A stretch of 55,822 nucleotides of DNA, taken from Actinomadura darangshiensis. GTDB lineage: Bacteria > Actinomycetota > Actinomycetes > Streptosporangiales > Streptosporangiaceae. This document shows, in pieces, positions 1-8,065 of the stretch (position 1 is the stretch's first letter; every line of letters starts with the position of its first letter). The position numbers and the translations under genes are program-made. The notes beneath the pieces were generated by a model. That model was not told the origin of the DNA. It made no database searches and saw only the letters and a program-made list of their open reading frames with translations. The stretch is taken from the NCBI RefSeq assembly GCF_004349235.1, contig NZ_SMKY01000027.1, positions 1 to 55,822 of the forward strand, in the 5' to 3' direction.

Positions 1-655
1 ACGCAGGGCGTTCGGAGCGGATGCTGGGGATCGAGGTGAAGTTGTGCCGGGCGGGGGGCAACTGGTGGCCCATTCCAGTGGTGGCCCATTCCACCGAGTT
101 GCCGTAACCCCAGGGGTCGTCGGCGGTGACCCCCGGTGCGCGGCGGCTGGTGAACACGTCCCACAAGAATGCAAGGGTCGACAAGGCGAGGATGACCGAA
201 CCGATGGAGGAGACCAGGTTGAGCGGGGCGAACTGGGAGGCGTAGTCGGGAATCCGCCGCTGCATGCCTGAGGCACCGAGCCAGTGCTGCACCAGGAAGG
301 TGGTGTGGAATCCGACGAATGTGAGCCAGAAGTGGACTCCCTCATCCCTCCCGCAGCATTCTTCCGGTCATCTTGGGCCACCAGTAGTAGAAGCCGGAGA
401 ACATCGCGAACATCACGGTTCCGAAGACCACGTAGTGGAAGTGGGCAACGACGAAATAGGTGTCGGTGACCTGGAAGTTCACGTCGGGCGCACCGATCTG
501 CAGCGGCCTGATCACGTTGGCGAAGCCGACGAACAGCGGGGTCGCGAAGAGCAGCAGCATGATCGTGCCGTGCATCGTGAACAGCTGGTTGTACCGCTCG
601 TTGGAGACCAGGTGCTGGTCGGGGCGGGCCAGTTGCGCAGGCTTTCTTGTACAAA
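1..655 (-). pseudogene. ctaD: Decayed ctaD (cytochrome c oxidase subunit I) with internal deletions
   Basis: Read on the minus strand, this is a broken haem-copper oxidase subunit I. The first recognisable stretch (from about 640) ends in [15 protein letters not shown] and LQIGAPDV, typical of helices I-II. It then jumps in frame to [17 protein letters not shown], which belongs to helix X, so most of the protein, including the HPEVY copper-ligand region, is missing. After TGRMLREG the frame breaks near 340. Another frame carries on with [15 protein letters not shown] and [10 protein letters not shown]. Near 55-90 a 16-bp tandem duplication inserts residues between EWATT and the RHNF motif. 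The normal N-terminus is also absent. The far C-terminus may continue beyond base 1. No functional oxidase can be made from this copy. Confidence 0.85.
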
Positions 656-726
656 TAAGAGTCGCTTGTGAAAATAATGCCGCGCCCTGGAGAGGGCGAG
701 GGCGTCCAAACGATCTTGCCGACGGT

Positions 727-1449
727 CTACTCGGAGGCGGCCCTAGGGCGTCCTGTGCTCCCGGTGCCGGGATCGAGGTAGCCGGCGATCGACTCGGCCA
801 GCACGGCGCGCGCCTCGTCGATGTCGGTCCAGGTGCTCAGGCGCTGTTCCAGGTAAAGGCCGTGGACGGCGGCCGGCAGGAGGTGACGCACGCGCTCCAG
901 CCGGTAGGCGTCGACGACGAGCCCGCGGAACGCCCGCGCGTAGGCGCGTCGCCACCGGCGGTCCCAGAGGTTCAGCTGTTCGGCCGTTCGCGGGTGCGTC
1001 TCGGTGAGTTCGGCCGTGTTGCGGGGCAGCAGGCTCCGCAGCGTCGCCACTGCCCGGCCGGGAGGCGAGTCGAGCCCCGACCAGAGGGCGTCGACGATGC
1101 GGCTCATCCGTTCGGCGACGGATCCGTCGTCCGTCTCCTTCCAGGGCAGCATGTCGCCCTGGCTTCCCAGTTCTTCCAGGACTACGGCCCAGAGCCCGTC
1201 GACGCCGCCGAACTGGTGCTGGACCGTGCCCCAGGTGACTCCGGCGCGTTTCGCGATGAGGTTGGCGCTGGCCTCACCACCGTGCTCGCTGTCGGCGAGC
1301 ATGTCGATCGCCGTCCTGATCACCCGGGCCCGTGTCTCCAGACCGCGCCGGTTGAGCCGGGCGCCCCTCGCGTTCAGCGGAGGGCCGGTGACACTGCGGC
1401 TCGGCGGGTCCTCCGGCTTCGCGCCCTGGGCGGACGACGGCTCAGTCAC
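727..1449 (-). CDS. TetR/AcrR-family transcriptional regulator
   Basis: This 240-residue protein has a TetR-type N-terminal DNA-binding domain at about residues 38-90. The recognition-helix region reads [19 protein letters not shown], followed by a helical ligand domain. It uses a GTG start. A TACAAT -10-like box (1456-1461 on the plus strand, read in reverse) lies only 6 nt upstream of that GTG, so the transcript may be leaderless. The gene diverges from a thioesterase, and a perfect 18-bp palindrome lies between them. A second site with the same half-sequences precedes the following SDR gene. I infer that the protein represses itself and those two genes. The ligand is unknown, perhaps an acyl-CoA or aromatic acid given the neighbours. 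Confidence 0.85.
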   Translation of the reverse strand: MTEPSSAQGAKPEDPPSRSVTGPPLNARGARLNRRGLETRARVIRTAIDMLADSEHGGEASANLIAKRAGVTWGTVQHQFGGVDGLWAVVLEELGSQGDMLPWKETDDGSVAERMSRIVDALWSGLDSPPGRAVATLRSLLPRNTAELTETHPRTAEQLNLWDRRWRRAYARAFRGLVVDAYRLERVRHLLPAAVHGLYLEQRLSTWTDIDEARAVLAESIAGYLDPGTGSTGRPRAASE

Positions 1450-1501
1450 GGTGCGATTGTAGTTCGAGCGGCATCGCGAAGACGTCCATCGGCCGGGCTG
1501 A

Positions 1502-1519
1502 ACATAGACATGTCTATGT
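1502..1519. promoter_or_regulatory. Perfect 18-bp palindrome, probable TetR operator 1
   Basis: ACATAGACATGTCTATGT is a perfect inverted repeat between the divergent TetR gene (start 1449) and thioesterase gene (start about 1554). Its ACATAG/CTATGT half-sites recur at 2238-2255. Position and symmetry fit a TetR dimer site. Confidence 0.7.
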
Positions 1520-1553
1520 GGTGGTGCAGGTCGTCACGGTATACGGTCGGCGC

Positions 1554-2243
1554 ATGACAAGCCGCCGTCCCTCCCCCGAAGCGTCCGCGGTGAACGTCGG
1601 CGGCGTCGTCCGCGACGACACGCCGACCGACGAGGTGGACCGCCGGGAAGCGGTGCTGGAGTCGCTGGCCGGAACCGTTCGGGAACTGATCGACGCCGCG
1701 ATTCGCACGACCGTCGAGGACGCGGAGGTGCACCGGATCCGCGCCGACCTCGACGCGCTCGTCGCCCGGCTGCGGACCGCCCAGCTGCCCGGTCCCGCCG
1801 GCATCAGGTACAACGCCGAACTCCGGTCCTGGAACTGGGGCAATGCGGTGATGGGCGCGGCGAACGCCATCGCTCCGCCTCTCCGTGTCGTCCACGGCCC
1901 GTCGGGATGCCACGCTGACCTGGTCCTCGGTGCGGCGTATGAGGGACCCCCTGGACTGGTCCACGGCGGGGTGTCGGCGATGCTCCTCGACCACATCATG
2001 GGCGAAACCGCGTCCGCGATGCGCCGGACGGCCTTCACCGGAACGCTCACCATGCGGTACCGGCGCGGCACTCCCCTGGGCCCTCTCCGCCTCGAAGCGG
2101 GCATCGTCCGCGAAGAGGGGCGCAAGATCTTCGTGGCCGGGTCGATCACCGCCGCCGGCGGGGTCACCGTCGAGGCCGACGGGGTGTTCGTCCAGCCGGC
2201 TGCGGGGACGGGCGACGGCTCACCACAGCAGGCGAGCACATAG
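1554..2243 (+). CDS. PaaI-like hotdog-fold thioesterase
   Basis: The C-terminal half is a hotdog domain. It has the family motif GLVHGGVSAMLLDHIMGE, where the HGG lies at the start of the central helix, followed by LTMRYRRGTPLGPL. Such proteins hydrolyse acyl-CoA thioesters in the cytoplasm. The roughly 90-residue N-terminal extension (helical, charged, EDAEVHRIRADLDALVARL) is common in actinobacterial PaaI-like members. I prefer the ATG at 1554 to the GTG at 1518, because the latter overlaps the palindromic operator. An SDR gene follows, preceded by the same operator half-sites, so the two probably act on one substrate. The substrate cannot be told from sequence. Confidence 0.75.
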   Translation: MTSRRPSPEASAVNVGGVVRDDTPTDEVDRREAVLESLAGTVRELIDAAIRTTVEDAEVHRIRADLDALVARLRTAQLPGPAGIRYNAELRSWNWGNAVMGAANAIAPPLRVVHGPSGCHADLVLGAAYEGPPGLVHGGVSAMLLDHIMGETASAMRRTAFTGTLTMRYRRGTPLGPLRLEAGIVREEGRKIFVAGSITAAGGVTVEADGVFVQPAAGTGDGSPQQAST

Positions 2244-2255
2244 ATGCTGCTATGT
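2238..2255. promoter_or_regulatory. Probable TetR operator 2 (ACATAG-N6-CTATGT)
   Basis: ACATAGATGCTGCTATGT keeps both half-sites of the perfect palindrome at 1502-1519 with the same total length of 18. It sits at the end of the thioesterase gene, just ahead of the SDR gene. It implies a separate regulated promoter for the SDR, or a second contact point for the same regulator. Confidence 0.6.
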
Positions 2256-2314
2256 ATCTTGCGGCGCGGTCGCGCCTGGAGGAGGCGTTCCTCGATGTCC
2301 AGGGGCGGGGCCTC

Positions 2315-3184
2315 ATGAGGTCGCTCGCGGACGGCAGCGTCGCCGTCGTCACCGGGTCGTCCCGCGGCATCGGCCTGGAGGTGGCCCGCGCACTGGCGAA
2401 CGCGGGAGCGTCCGTCGTCATCAACGGACGCGATCAGACGGTCCTCGACGACGCCGTCGCCGCGCTGGGCGGATCGGCACGAGTCGTCGGCGTGGCCGGC
2501 TCCGCCGCGGATCCCGGCGTCGTCGACTCGCTGCTCGATGCGGCACGGGAGCTCGGGACTCCCGACACCCTCGTCAACTGCGCGGGCATCGCCGAACCCG
2601 CCGCGTCCTCGATCCTGGACATCACGCTGGACGACTGGCGCTCGCTCATCGACGTCCATCTCCACGCGACCTTCATGACGTGCCGGACCTTCGCTCCGCT
2701 CATGGTCGAGGCAGGGCGGGGCTGGATCGTCAACACCGGCTCGCACGCGTTCACCGGCGCCTTCGGGGGAACCGGATACCCGGCGGGCAAGGGAGGCGTG
2801 AACAGCCTGACCTACGCGCTCGCGGCCGAGCTTCGCGAACACGGCGTCAGGGTGAACGCGGTCTGCCCCGGAGCCGAGACGCGCCTGTCGAGCGGCGCGG
2901 ACTACGAGGCCGGCATCGAACGGCTGCACCAGCGGGGCATCCTCGACGACCTCATGCACGCCGGGGCACTGGCGCCTCCTCCCGCCGAGTACGTCGCGCA
3001 GCTCTACCTCTTCCTCGCCCTCACGGAGTCGGCCGAGGTCACGGGGCGGGTGTTCGTCGGCGCAGGCGGCTATATCGGCGAGTTCCCACGTCCGGTCGAG
3101 CAGTACCTCACCTGGCGCGACCATGGCACCTCCCCGCCCTGGACGCCTGACGAGATCGCCGCGCTGATCGGAACGGATCGCTAG
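2315..3184 (+). CDS. Short-chain dehydrogenase/reductase (SDR)
   Basis: This is a classical SDR of about 289 residues. The nucleotide-binding motif TGSSRGIG lies at the N-terminus, followed by an NCAG (NNAG-type) motif. The catalytic serine is in the NTGSHAFTG stretch and the active-site YPAGK is a YxxxK. The open frame begins at 2252, but that ATG lies inside the palindromic operator. The ATG at 2315, preceded by AGGGGCGGGG, places the Rossmann motif where the family has it. A C-terminal extension of about 40 residues beyond the usual SDR end (VEQYLTWRDHG) is somewhat unusual. It most likely interconverts an alcohol and a ketone in the same TetR-controlled pathway as the thioesterase. The gene ends 14 nt from the convergent DUF4387 gene. 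Confidence 0.8.
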   Translation: MRSLADGSVAVVTGSSRGIGLEVARALANAGASVVINGRDQTVLDDAVAALGGSARVVGVAGSAADPGVVDSLLDAARELGTPDTLVNCAGIAEPAASSILDITLDDWRSLIDVHLHATFMTCRTFAPLMVEAGRGWIVNTGSHAFTGAFGGTGYPAGKGGVNSLTYALAAELREHGVRVNAVCPGAETRLSSGADYEAGIERLHQRGILDDLMHAGALAPPPAEYVAQLYLFLALTESAEVTGRVFVGAGGYIGEFPRPVEQYLTWRDHGTSPPWTPDEIAALIGTDR

Positions 3185-3198
3185 CCGATCGCGCGGCG

Positions 3199-3522
3199 TC
3201 AGGCGGGTACGAGGGCCGCCAGGGGGACGTGATGCTGGCCTGCGTGAATGTCTCGGTCGCGGAGGCCGCCCTGGGCCACCGGCCTGGGGAAGGAGATCTT
3301 CACGACGTTGAGGGCGGGGATGTGGAAGATCTGGATGTTCGCCGGGTCCAGGTCGTACAGCGCGGCGATGACGTCCGCGTTGATGAAGCTTTCGTCGGCG
3401 ACGACGGCGTAGTCCTGCGCCGATCGCATGAACAGTTCCATGGTGATCCAGAACGGGCCGGCATTCTTGGAGCGGACCTCCAGGGCCATTTCGCCCAGGG
3501 TGGGCCGATGCTCGTCAGTCAC
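3199..3522 (-). CDS. DUF4387-domain small protein
   Basis: This 107-residue protein resembles DUF4387 proteins, which are usually encoded directly after, or fused to, an AtuA/DUF1446 protein. Recognisable segments are VRSKNAGPFWITMELF and DPANIQIFHIPALNVVKISFPRP. The GTG start at 3522 lies inside the end of the AtuA-like gene (8-nt overlap), and a GGAGG sits 8 nt upstream. The two products are therefore translationally coupled and probably form one complex. The biochemical role of this domain is not established as far as I know. It is the last gene of the MFS, dehydrogenase, AtuA-like operon. Confidence 0.75.
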   Translation of the reverse strand: MTDEHRPTLGEMALEVRSKNAGPFWITMELFMRSAQDYAVVADESFINADVIAALYDLDPANIQIFHIPALNVVKISFPRPVAQGGLRDRDIHAGQHHVPLAALVPA

Positions 3523-4915
3523 GGGAGGGGCCTCCGGCGGTCTCGATGCGGAACATCTCGGACGGGTCGTCGACGTCGACGACGTGGTTGAGCACGAACT
3601 CGTAGGCCGCGCCGCGTTCGGTCTCGGCCGGCGAGGTGGCGAAGGCCAGGCTCGGCAGGTGGTCCATGTCGGGGGTCGGCAGGTGGAGCATCAGCGGGTT
3701 GGCGACCTTGGCGATGGCGGTGGCGGTGGCCTGGTCGGGAGCGTTGACCAGCAGCAGCACTCCGACCTCGCGGGGCGGCCCGGCCGCCGGGTCGATGTCT
3801 CCGAGCACGGCGTTGTACCCGTACGGGCGGATGTCCACGGCGTACTCGGAGGGGCCGAGGCCCAGCGTCTGCCGCACGCGTCCGGTGAGGATCTCGCGCA
3901 GCAGCGCGACCCATTCGTCGATGCGGGAGAGGATGTGCGGGTCGCGGATGGCGCTGAACGACATCGTCTCGTAGCCGGTGACGCGGGCTCCTTCGAGCTT
4001 GATGGTGTGCTGGCCGGCGTGCTCGAAGCGTGACTTCTCGACGCGGACGCGGCGGTCGTCCAGCGCGGTGTAGACGGCGTCCGAGACCAGCAGCGTGCCC
4101 GCGGGCTCCCGCATCCGGAACGGGTCGACGGTCTCGTAGAGCATGTGGGCCGCCACCGACGCCGGTGTGCAGGCGTTGGAGGGGTCCAGGGGCTCGATGG
4201 TGAAGCCCCGCTGGTCGATGGTGGCCAGGACGCCTCCGGCGCGCGGGTCGGTGGTGCACTGCCCGCCGCATTCGACGATCTTGGACGCGTGCCAGGTGGG
4301 GCCGGCCGGCATGCCCCGCATCAGCGGGTACGCGGCGGCCACGGCGGTGTCGGTGGCCCGGCCGGCGAGCACCACGTCGGCGCCGGCCCGCAGCGCGTCC
4401 GCGATGGGCTCGTGGCCCATCATGCCGACGATGTGGCTGCAGCCCTCCAGGGTGGCGGCGTCGAGGTCGCCCATCGGCGGCAGCGGGTGGATCCGTCCCT
4501 GGCCGAGTCTCTCCTTGAGAGCGGCGGCGGTCTGCTCGCTGTAGACGCGGGCGACCGTCAGTGCCAGGCCCTCCTCCCGCAGGATCGCGTCGACGATCCC
4601 GGCGACCCAGTCGACGCCGGCGTCGGCGCCGCTCGTGCCGCACGAGCCGACGATCAGCGGGATGCCGGCGCCGGCCGCGGCGCGCAGCAGGATCCGCAGG
4701 TCGGCGGCCACGGCGGCGGCGGTCGTCTTCGCCGTGCCCGAGCCCAGGTAGTAGGGACCGGAGTCGGTGGAACCGCCGTCGACGGCGATCACGTCGGCGC
4801 CGAGCCGGATCCCCCGGTCGACCGTCTCGGGCGGGAATCCCGCCCCGACCATCCCGGTCGGAGACAGGACCCTGACCGCCCGGTCCGGAGCGGGGCCCGC
4901 GGGCGTCGTGGTCAT
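3515..4915 (-). CDS. AtuA-like (DUF1446) acyclic terpene utilisation family protein
   Basis: This 466-residue protein matches the DUF1446/AtuA family. It has the N-terminal VLSPTGMVGAGFP and ADVIAVDGGSTDSGPYYLGSG stretches and the mid-region HIVGMMGHEPIADALRAGADVVLAGRATD. Family members occur in the acyclic-terpene (citronellol) pathway and in other operons with DUF4387, but the reaction is not settled. I chose the ATG at 4915, which overlaps the stop of the upstream 2-hydroxyacid dehydrogenase (ATGA). The frame is open far upstream, but that part is a shadow of the dehydrogenase. The context here (MFS carrier, 2-hydroxyacid dehydrogenase, tartrate-type dehydrogenase across the promoter) suggests hydroxy-acid rather than terpene catabolism. 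That last point is inference. Confidence 0.8.
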   Translation of the reverse strand: MTTTPAGPAPDRAVRVLSPTGMVGAGFPPETVDRGIRLGADVIAVDGGSTDSGPYYLGSGTAKTTAAAVAADLRILLRAAAGAGIPLIVGSCGTSGADAGVDWVAGIVDAILREEGLALTVARVYSEQTAAALKERLGQGRIHPLPPMGDLDAATLEGCSHIVGMMGHEPIADALRAGADVVLAGRATDTAVAAAYPLMRGMPAGPTWHASKIVECGGQCTTDPRAGGVLATIDQRGFTIEPLDPSNACTPASVAAHMLYETVDPFRMREPAGTLLVSDAVYTALDDRRVRVEKSRFEHAGQHTIKLEGARVTGYETMSFSAIRDPHILSRIDEWVALLREILTGRVRQTLGLGPSEYAVDIRPYGYNAVLGDIDPAAGPPREVGVLLLVNAPDQATATAIAKVANPLMLHLPTPDMDHLPSLAFATSPAETERGAAYEFVLNHVVDVDDPSEMFRIETAGGPSRD

Positions 4916-5919
4916 CTCGTCCTCGTTTCTGTCGTGATCTTCGGCTCGTGCGGGGGGATCAGGTGCGCGTTGAGCGATGAGCGGGGACGTCCCCGCAGCG
5001 CGTCCACCAGCTCGCGGGCGCCGTCGAGTCCGGCGGCCCGCCGGGCCTCGGCCGTCTGCCCGGCCAGGTGGGAGTAGACGGTGATGCCCGGAACGCCGCG
5101 CAGCGGGCTGGCCGCGGGCAGCGGCTCGGTGCCGGTGACGTCGAGGGCGGCTCCGGCGAGACGGCCCGCGCGCACCGCGGCGGCCAGGGCGGGCTCGTCG
5201 ACGATGGCGCCGCGCGCGGTGTTGATCAGGTGCGCGGTGGGTTTCATCAGGGCGAGCGCGGGCGCGTCGATCAGGTGCCGGGTGGCCGGGGTGAGGGCCG
5301 TGTGCAGGGAGACGAAGTCCGCGGCGGCCAGGAGCGCGGGCAGGTCCACGAAGCGCACGGGGGCGTCGCGCCGCTCGCTCGCGGGGACACCGGTCGTGCA
5401 AAGCAGCGTCAGGCCGAAGGCGCGGGCGAGCGGCACCACGGCCCGGGCCGTAGCGCCGTACCCGACGAGTCCGAGCGTCCTGCCGCGCAGCTCGTGACCG
5501 CCCCGGCGCGGCCAGCGGCCGGCCTGGACGCCGGCGGCGACCGGCACCAGCCGGCGCGCCTGGGCCAGCAGGAGGGCCATCGTGTACTCGGCGACGGCGT
5601 TGGCGTTGACGCCGGGCAGGTTGCTCACCGACACGCCCGCCCGGGTCGCGGCCTCGACATCGACGGAGTCGTAGCCGACGCCCGTCCGCACGACCGCGCG
5701 CAGGGCCGGGACGCGCGCGAACACCTCGGCGGTCATCGGCTCGTTGGCGATCAGCGCGCCCACGGCACCGTCCAGGGCCGCGATCAGGTCGTCGCGGTCG
5801 CGGGCCCCTTTCCGCGGACGGTGCCGGGTGGCGAAGCCGGCGTCGCGCAGGACGCCGTCGGCCTCGTCGCCGGGCGCCAGGTGGTCAGTGGTGATCAGGA
5901 CGGTGGGCGGCGTGCTCAT
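4912..5919 (-). CDS. D-isomer-specific 2-hydroxyacid dehydrogenase
   Basis: This is a 335-residue NAD(P)-dependent dehydrogenase of the D-2-hydroxyacid family. The central nucleotide-binding motif reads LGLVGYGATARAVVPLA (GxGxxxxxV type). Around it are VRTGVGYDSVDVEAA, INTARGAIVDEPAL with the catalytic Arg, and the SHLAGQT stretch carrying the late-domain histidine. It would reversibly oxidise a D-2-hydroxy acid, for example a phosphoglycerate or glyoxylate-like substrate. The start and stop both overlap neighbours by 4 nt (ATGA), placing it firmly in the MFS/AtuA-like operon. A tartronate, glycerate or hydroxymalonate type of substrate would suit the context but is not shown. Confidence 0.85.
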   Translation of the reverse strand: MSTPPTVLITTDHLAPGDEADGVLRDAGFATRHRPRKGARDRDDLIAALDGAVGALIANEPMTAEVFARVPALRAVVRTGVGYDSVDVEAATRAGVSVSNLPGVNANAVAEYTMALLLAQARRLVPVAAGVQAGRWPRRGGHELRGRTLGLVGYGATARAVVPLARAFGLTLLCTTGVPASERRDAPVRFVDLPALLAAADFVSLHTALTPATRHLIDAPALALMKPTAHLINTARGAIVDEPALAAAVRAGRLAGAALDVTGTEPLPAASPLRGVPGITVYSHLAGQTAEARRAAGLDGARELVDALRGRPRSSLNAHLIPPHEPKITTETRTR

Positions 5920-7232
5920 CGGGCGCTCGCCGCGGTGTCGGCCCTGCGGCGGAGCCGGTCGATCCGCAGGACCAGGAGGGCCGCGACGACGGTCAGGACC
6001 GCGATGTGCAGGAGCATCAGATGCCATCCGGTGACGTCCACCGCCAGGCCGACGAGGGCGGGGCCGGCCATGCCGCCCGACATCCAGCCGACCGTGTACA
6101 GGCCGCTGTAGGTGCCGAGGACGCGGGGCGACGGCGCGAGGTTCCACAGCACGACGACGGCGTTGATGACGAACCCGGCGGCGCCGGCGGCGGCCAGGCA
6201 CATCGTCGCGACGGTGACCGCCGGCGTCTGGACGGCGGCGCCGAGGAGCATGGCGGCGGCGAAGACCGCGGCCCCGGCGGCCATGACCCGCAGCCGCCCG
6301 AAGCGCTCGGCGAGCCGGGCGGCGGGGAAGGCGGCGAGGATGTAGGCGACCCCGCTGGGCAGCGTCAGCCCGCCGGCCTCGCCGTCGGACAGGCCGAGGA
6401 CCTCCACGCCGTAGGGCGTCAGCAGGGACCGCGAGGCGAACCACGCGCCGCCGAAGACGAAGACGGCCACCACCACCAGCACCCGGCTCCGATCGGGGTC
6501 GCGGACCATCTCCCCGATGACGTCCCTCATCTTGATCTTGACCTCCGCGTCGCGCGTCCCGCCGGCCGCCGCGGCCGGCTTACCGTCCGCGCGGTCGGCC
6601 TCGTCCTCGGCGACGGCCGCCCGGTAGGCCGCCGAGCGGCTGTCGCGCACGCGCCAGACCAGCACGGCCGCCGCCGCCAGCATGAGCCCGGACGGAACGG
6701 CGAAGGCCAGTTTCGGATGGTCGTCGACCAGCAGCAGGCTGACCAGCGAGGCCACGATGATGGTGAGCGCCGCCGCGGTCTTCACCGCGGCGTTGGCCGT
6801 GCTGCGGCGCTCGGGCGCGATGAAGTCGGGCATCAGCGACTCGCTGATGGGCTTGAAGCTGTTCATCACCAGCGCGTAGAGGAAGATCACCAGCACCAGC
6901 CAGGCCAGCGACGTCGCGTGCGGGATGAGCAGGAACAGCACGGCGCCGAGCGGCATCATGACGGCGAGGTAGGGGATCCGGCGGCCCCATGCCGTCCGGG
7001 TGTTGTCCGACCTGTTCCCCATGTACGGCTGGATGAATACGCCCAGCAGGTTGTCCATGCCCATGAGCACCCCGACCACGGCCGCGCTGGCGACGTGGTC
7101 CCGCAGCAGTTCGGGCACCCGGTTGTCGTAGAAGTTCCAGGTCGACTCCTGGGCGAACACCGCCAGGGCCACGTAGAACGTGATCCTCCAGGTGCCGGCC
7201 GGTGTCTCGGCCCGTGTCGCGCTGGTGGCCAT
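5916..7232 (-). CDS. MFS transporter, GPH/SLC45-like
   Basis: This membrane protein of about 438 residues has around 12 hydrophobic segments. Near the N-terminus it has the loop GNRSDNTRTAWGRRIPYLAV, the GRR-P signature of sodium/sugar (GPH) and SLC45-type carriers. A second half-motif (LAERFGRLRVM) lies in the C-terminal half. I chose the ATG at 7232, which has a good GGAGGA ribosome site, over a more upstream in-frame start. As the first gene of the operon it probably imports the substrate used by the downstream enzymes. A TTGACA-like -35 (7283-7288 reversed) and a palindrome lie upstream, shared with the divergent GntR regulator. Confidence 0.8.
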   Translation of the reverse strand: MATSATRAETPAGTWRITFYVALAVFAQESTWNFYDNRVPELLRDHVASAAVVGVLMGMDNLLGVFIQPYMGNRSDNTRTAWGRRIPYLAVMMPLGAVLFLLIPHATSLAWLVLVIFLYALVMNSFKPISESLMPDFIAPERRSTANAAVKTAAALTIIVASLVSLLLVDDHPKLAFAVPSGLMLAAAAVLVWRVRDSRSAAYRAAVAEDEADRADGKPAAAAGGTRDAEVKIKMRDVIGEMVRDPDRSRVLVVVAVFVFGGAWFASRSLLTPYGVEVLGLSDGEAGGLTLPSGVAYILAAFPAARLAERFGRLRVMAAGAAVFAAAMLLGAAVQTPAVTVATMCLAAAGAAGFVINAVVVLWNLAPSPRVLGTYSGLYTVGWMSGGMAGPALVGLAVDVTGWHLMLLHIAVLTVVAALLVLRIDRLRRRADTAASAR

Positions 7233-7267
7233 GGCGTCCTCCTCCACTGTGGCGGAAGTCACCGTAC

Positions 7268-7279
7268 TTGCTATAGCAA
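7268..7279. promoter_or_regulatory. Palindromic probable GntR operator
   Basis: TTGCTATAGCAA is a perfect 12-bp palindrome between the divergent MFS gene (7232) and GntR gene (7334). It lies directly downstream of a minus-strand TTGACA (7283-7288), where a bound repressor would block the MFS promoter. GntR/FCD regulators use short palindromes of this size. Confidence 0.55.
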
Positions 7280-7333
7280 AAATGTCAAGACACAGCATCC
7301 TGGTCTTGCCATGGCCTCTGTTAGGGTGACGGC

Positions 7334-8065
7334 ATGATGGTCAAGCCGACGACGGAGCGAACCGGCGCGGGCGCCGAGACCCGCGCCGATTCCGCCTACC
7401 AGGCCCTCAGGGAGGCGATCGGGTCCGGGACGCTGCGCCCCGGCCAGAAGGTGACCGAGCGGGGGCTGGCCGAACAGCTCGACGTCAGCCCCACTCCCGT
7501 GCGCGAAGCGCTGCGCAGGCTCGAACAGGACGGCCTCATCCAGCGCACCGGGCCCCGGACGGTCGTCGTGGCCGACATCGCCGAGCGGGCCATCGACGAC
7601 CTCGCCGAGGTCGAGGTCGGCCTGCGCGGCCTGGTGGCCCGGTTCGCGGCCCGGCACGCCGCGCCCGAGCAGCTCGACGCCCTCGACGCGATCCTCGACG
7701 CCGCCGACGACCTGCTGATCGTCATCGCCGCCCGGCACCGCAACGGCGAGGACGTCGACCGGCACATCGCCGCGCTGCTCGACCGCATGCAGGATTTCAA
7801 CGACGCGGTGAACGCCTGCGCGGCCAACCCGGTGCTGATCCGGCTCCTGGAGCAGTCCCAGGTCTTCTCGCGGCCCGAGCGCCGCGCCCTGCGCCTGGAG
7901 AAGATCGCCGAGGACGACCGTTTCGGACTGGACCGCTACTCCGGCCACCGCGCCCTCGTGCGCGCCCTGCGGGCCGGCGATTCGCAGACCGCGGAGCAGC
8001 TCGTCATCCAGGACGCCCAGGGCGGCCTGGCCGCACTCAGAGAACGCCCCCGGGACTCCCGATGA
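7334..8065 (+). CDS. GntR-family regulator with FCD domain
   Basis: This is a 243-residue FadR-subfamily regulator. The winged helix-turn-helix spans about residues 20-90 and includes LRPGQKVTERGLAEQLDVSPT followed by PVREALRRLEQDGLI. The all-helical FCD domain follows. Its usual metal and ligand histidines are partly visible (AARHRNGEDVDRHIAAL, YSGHRALVRALRAGD). It is encoded divergently from the MFS operon and overlaps the next gene by 4 nt (ATGA). It therefore probably senses the pathway substrate and controls both directions from the palindrome at 7268-7279. FCD regulators typically respond to small organic acids, which agrees with the enzymes here. Confidence 0.85.
   Translation: MMVKPTTERTGAGAETRADSAYQALREAIGSGTLRPGQKVTERGLAEQLDVSPTPVREALRRLEQDGLIQRTGPRTVVVADIAERAIDDLAEVEVGLRGLVARFAARHAAPEQLDALDAILDAADDLLIVIAARHRNGEDVDRHIAALLDRMQDFNDAVNACAANPVLIRLLEQSQVFSRPERRALRLEKIAEDDRFGLDRYSGHRALVRALRAGDSQTAEQLVIQDAQGGLAALRERPRDSR

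Noticed and set aside
2252..2314. Upstream ATG at 2252 as the SDR start
   Set aside because: The ATG lies inside the second palindromic operator. The start at 2315 has a ribosome-site-like AGGGGCGGGG and gives the usual SDR N-terminus.
1514..3124. 536-codon minus-strand frame
   Set aside because: It is opposite the thioesterase and SDR genes, which have clear motifs. There is no domain in the antisense product.
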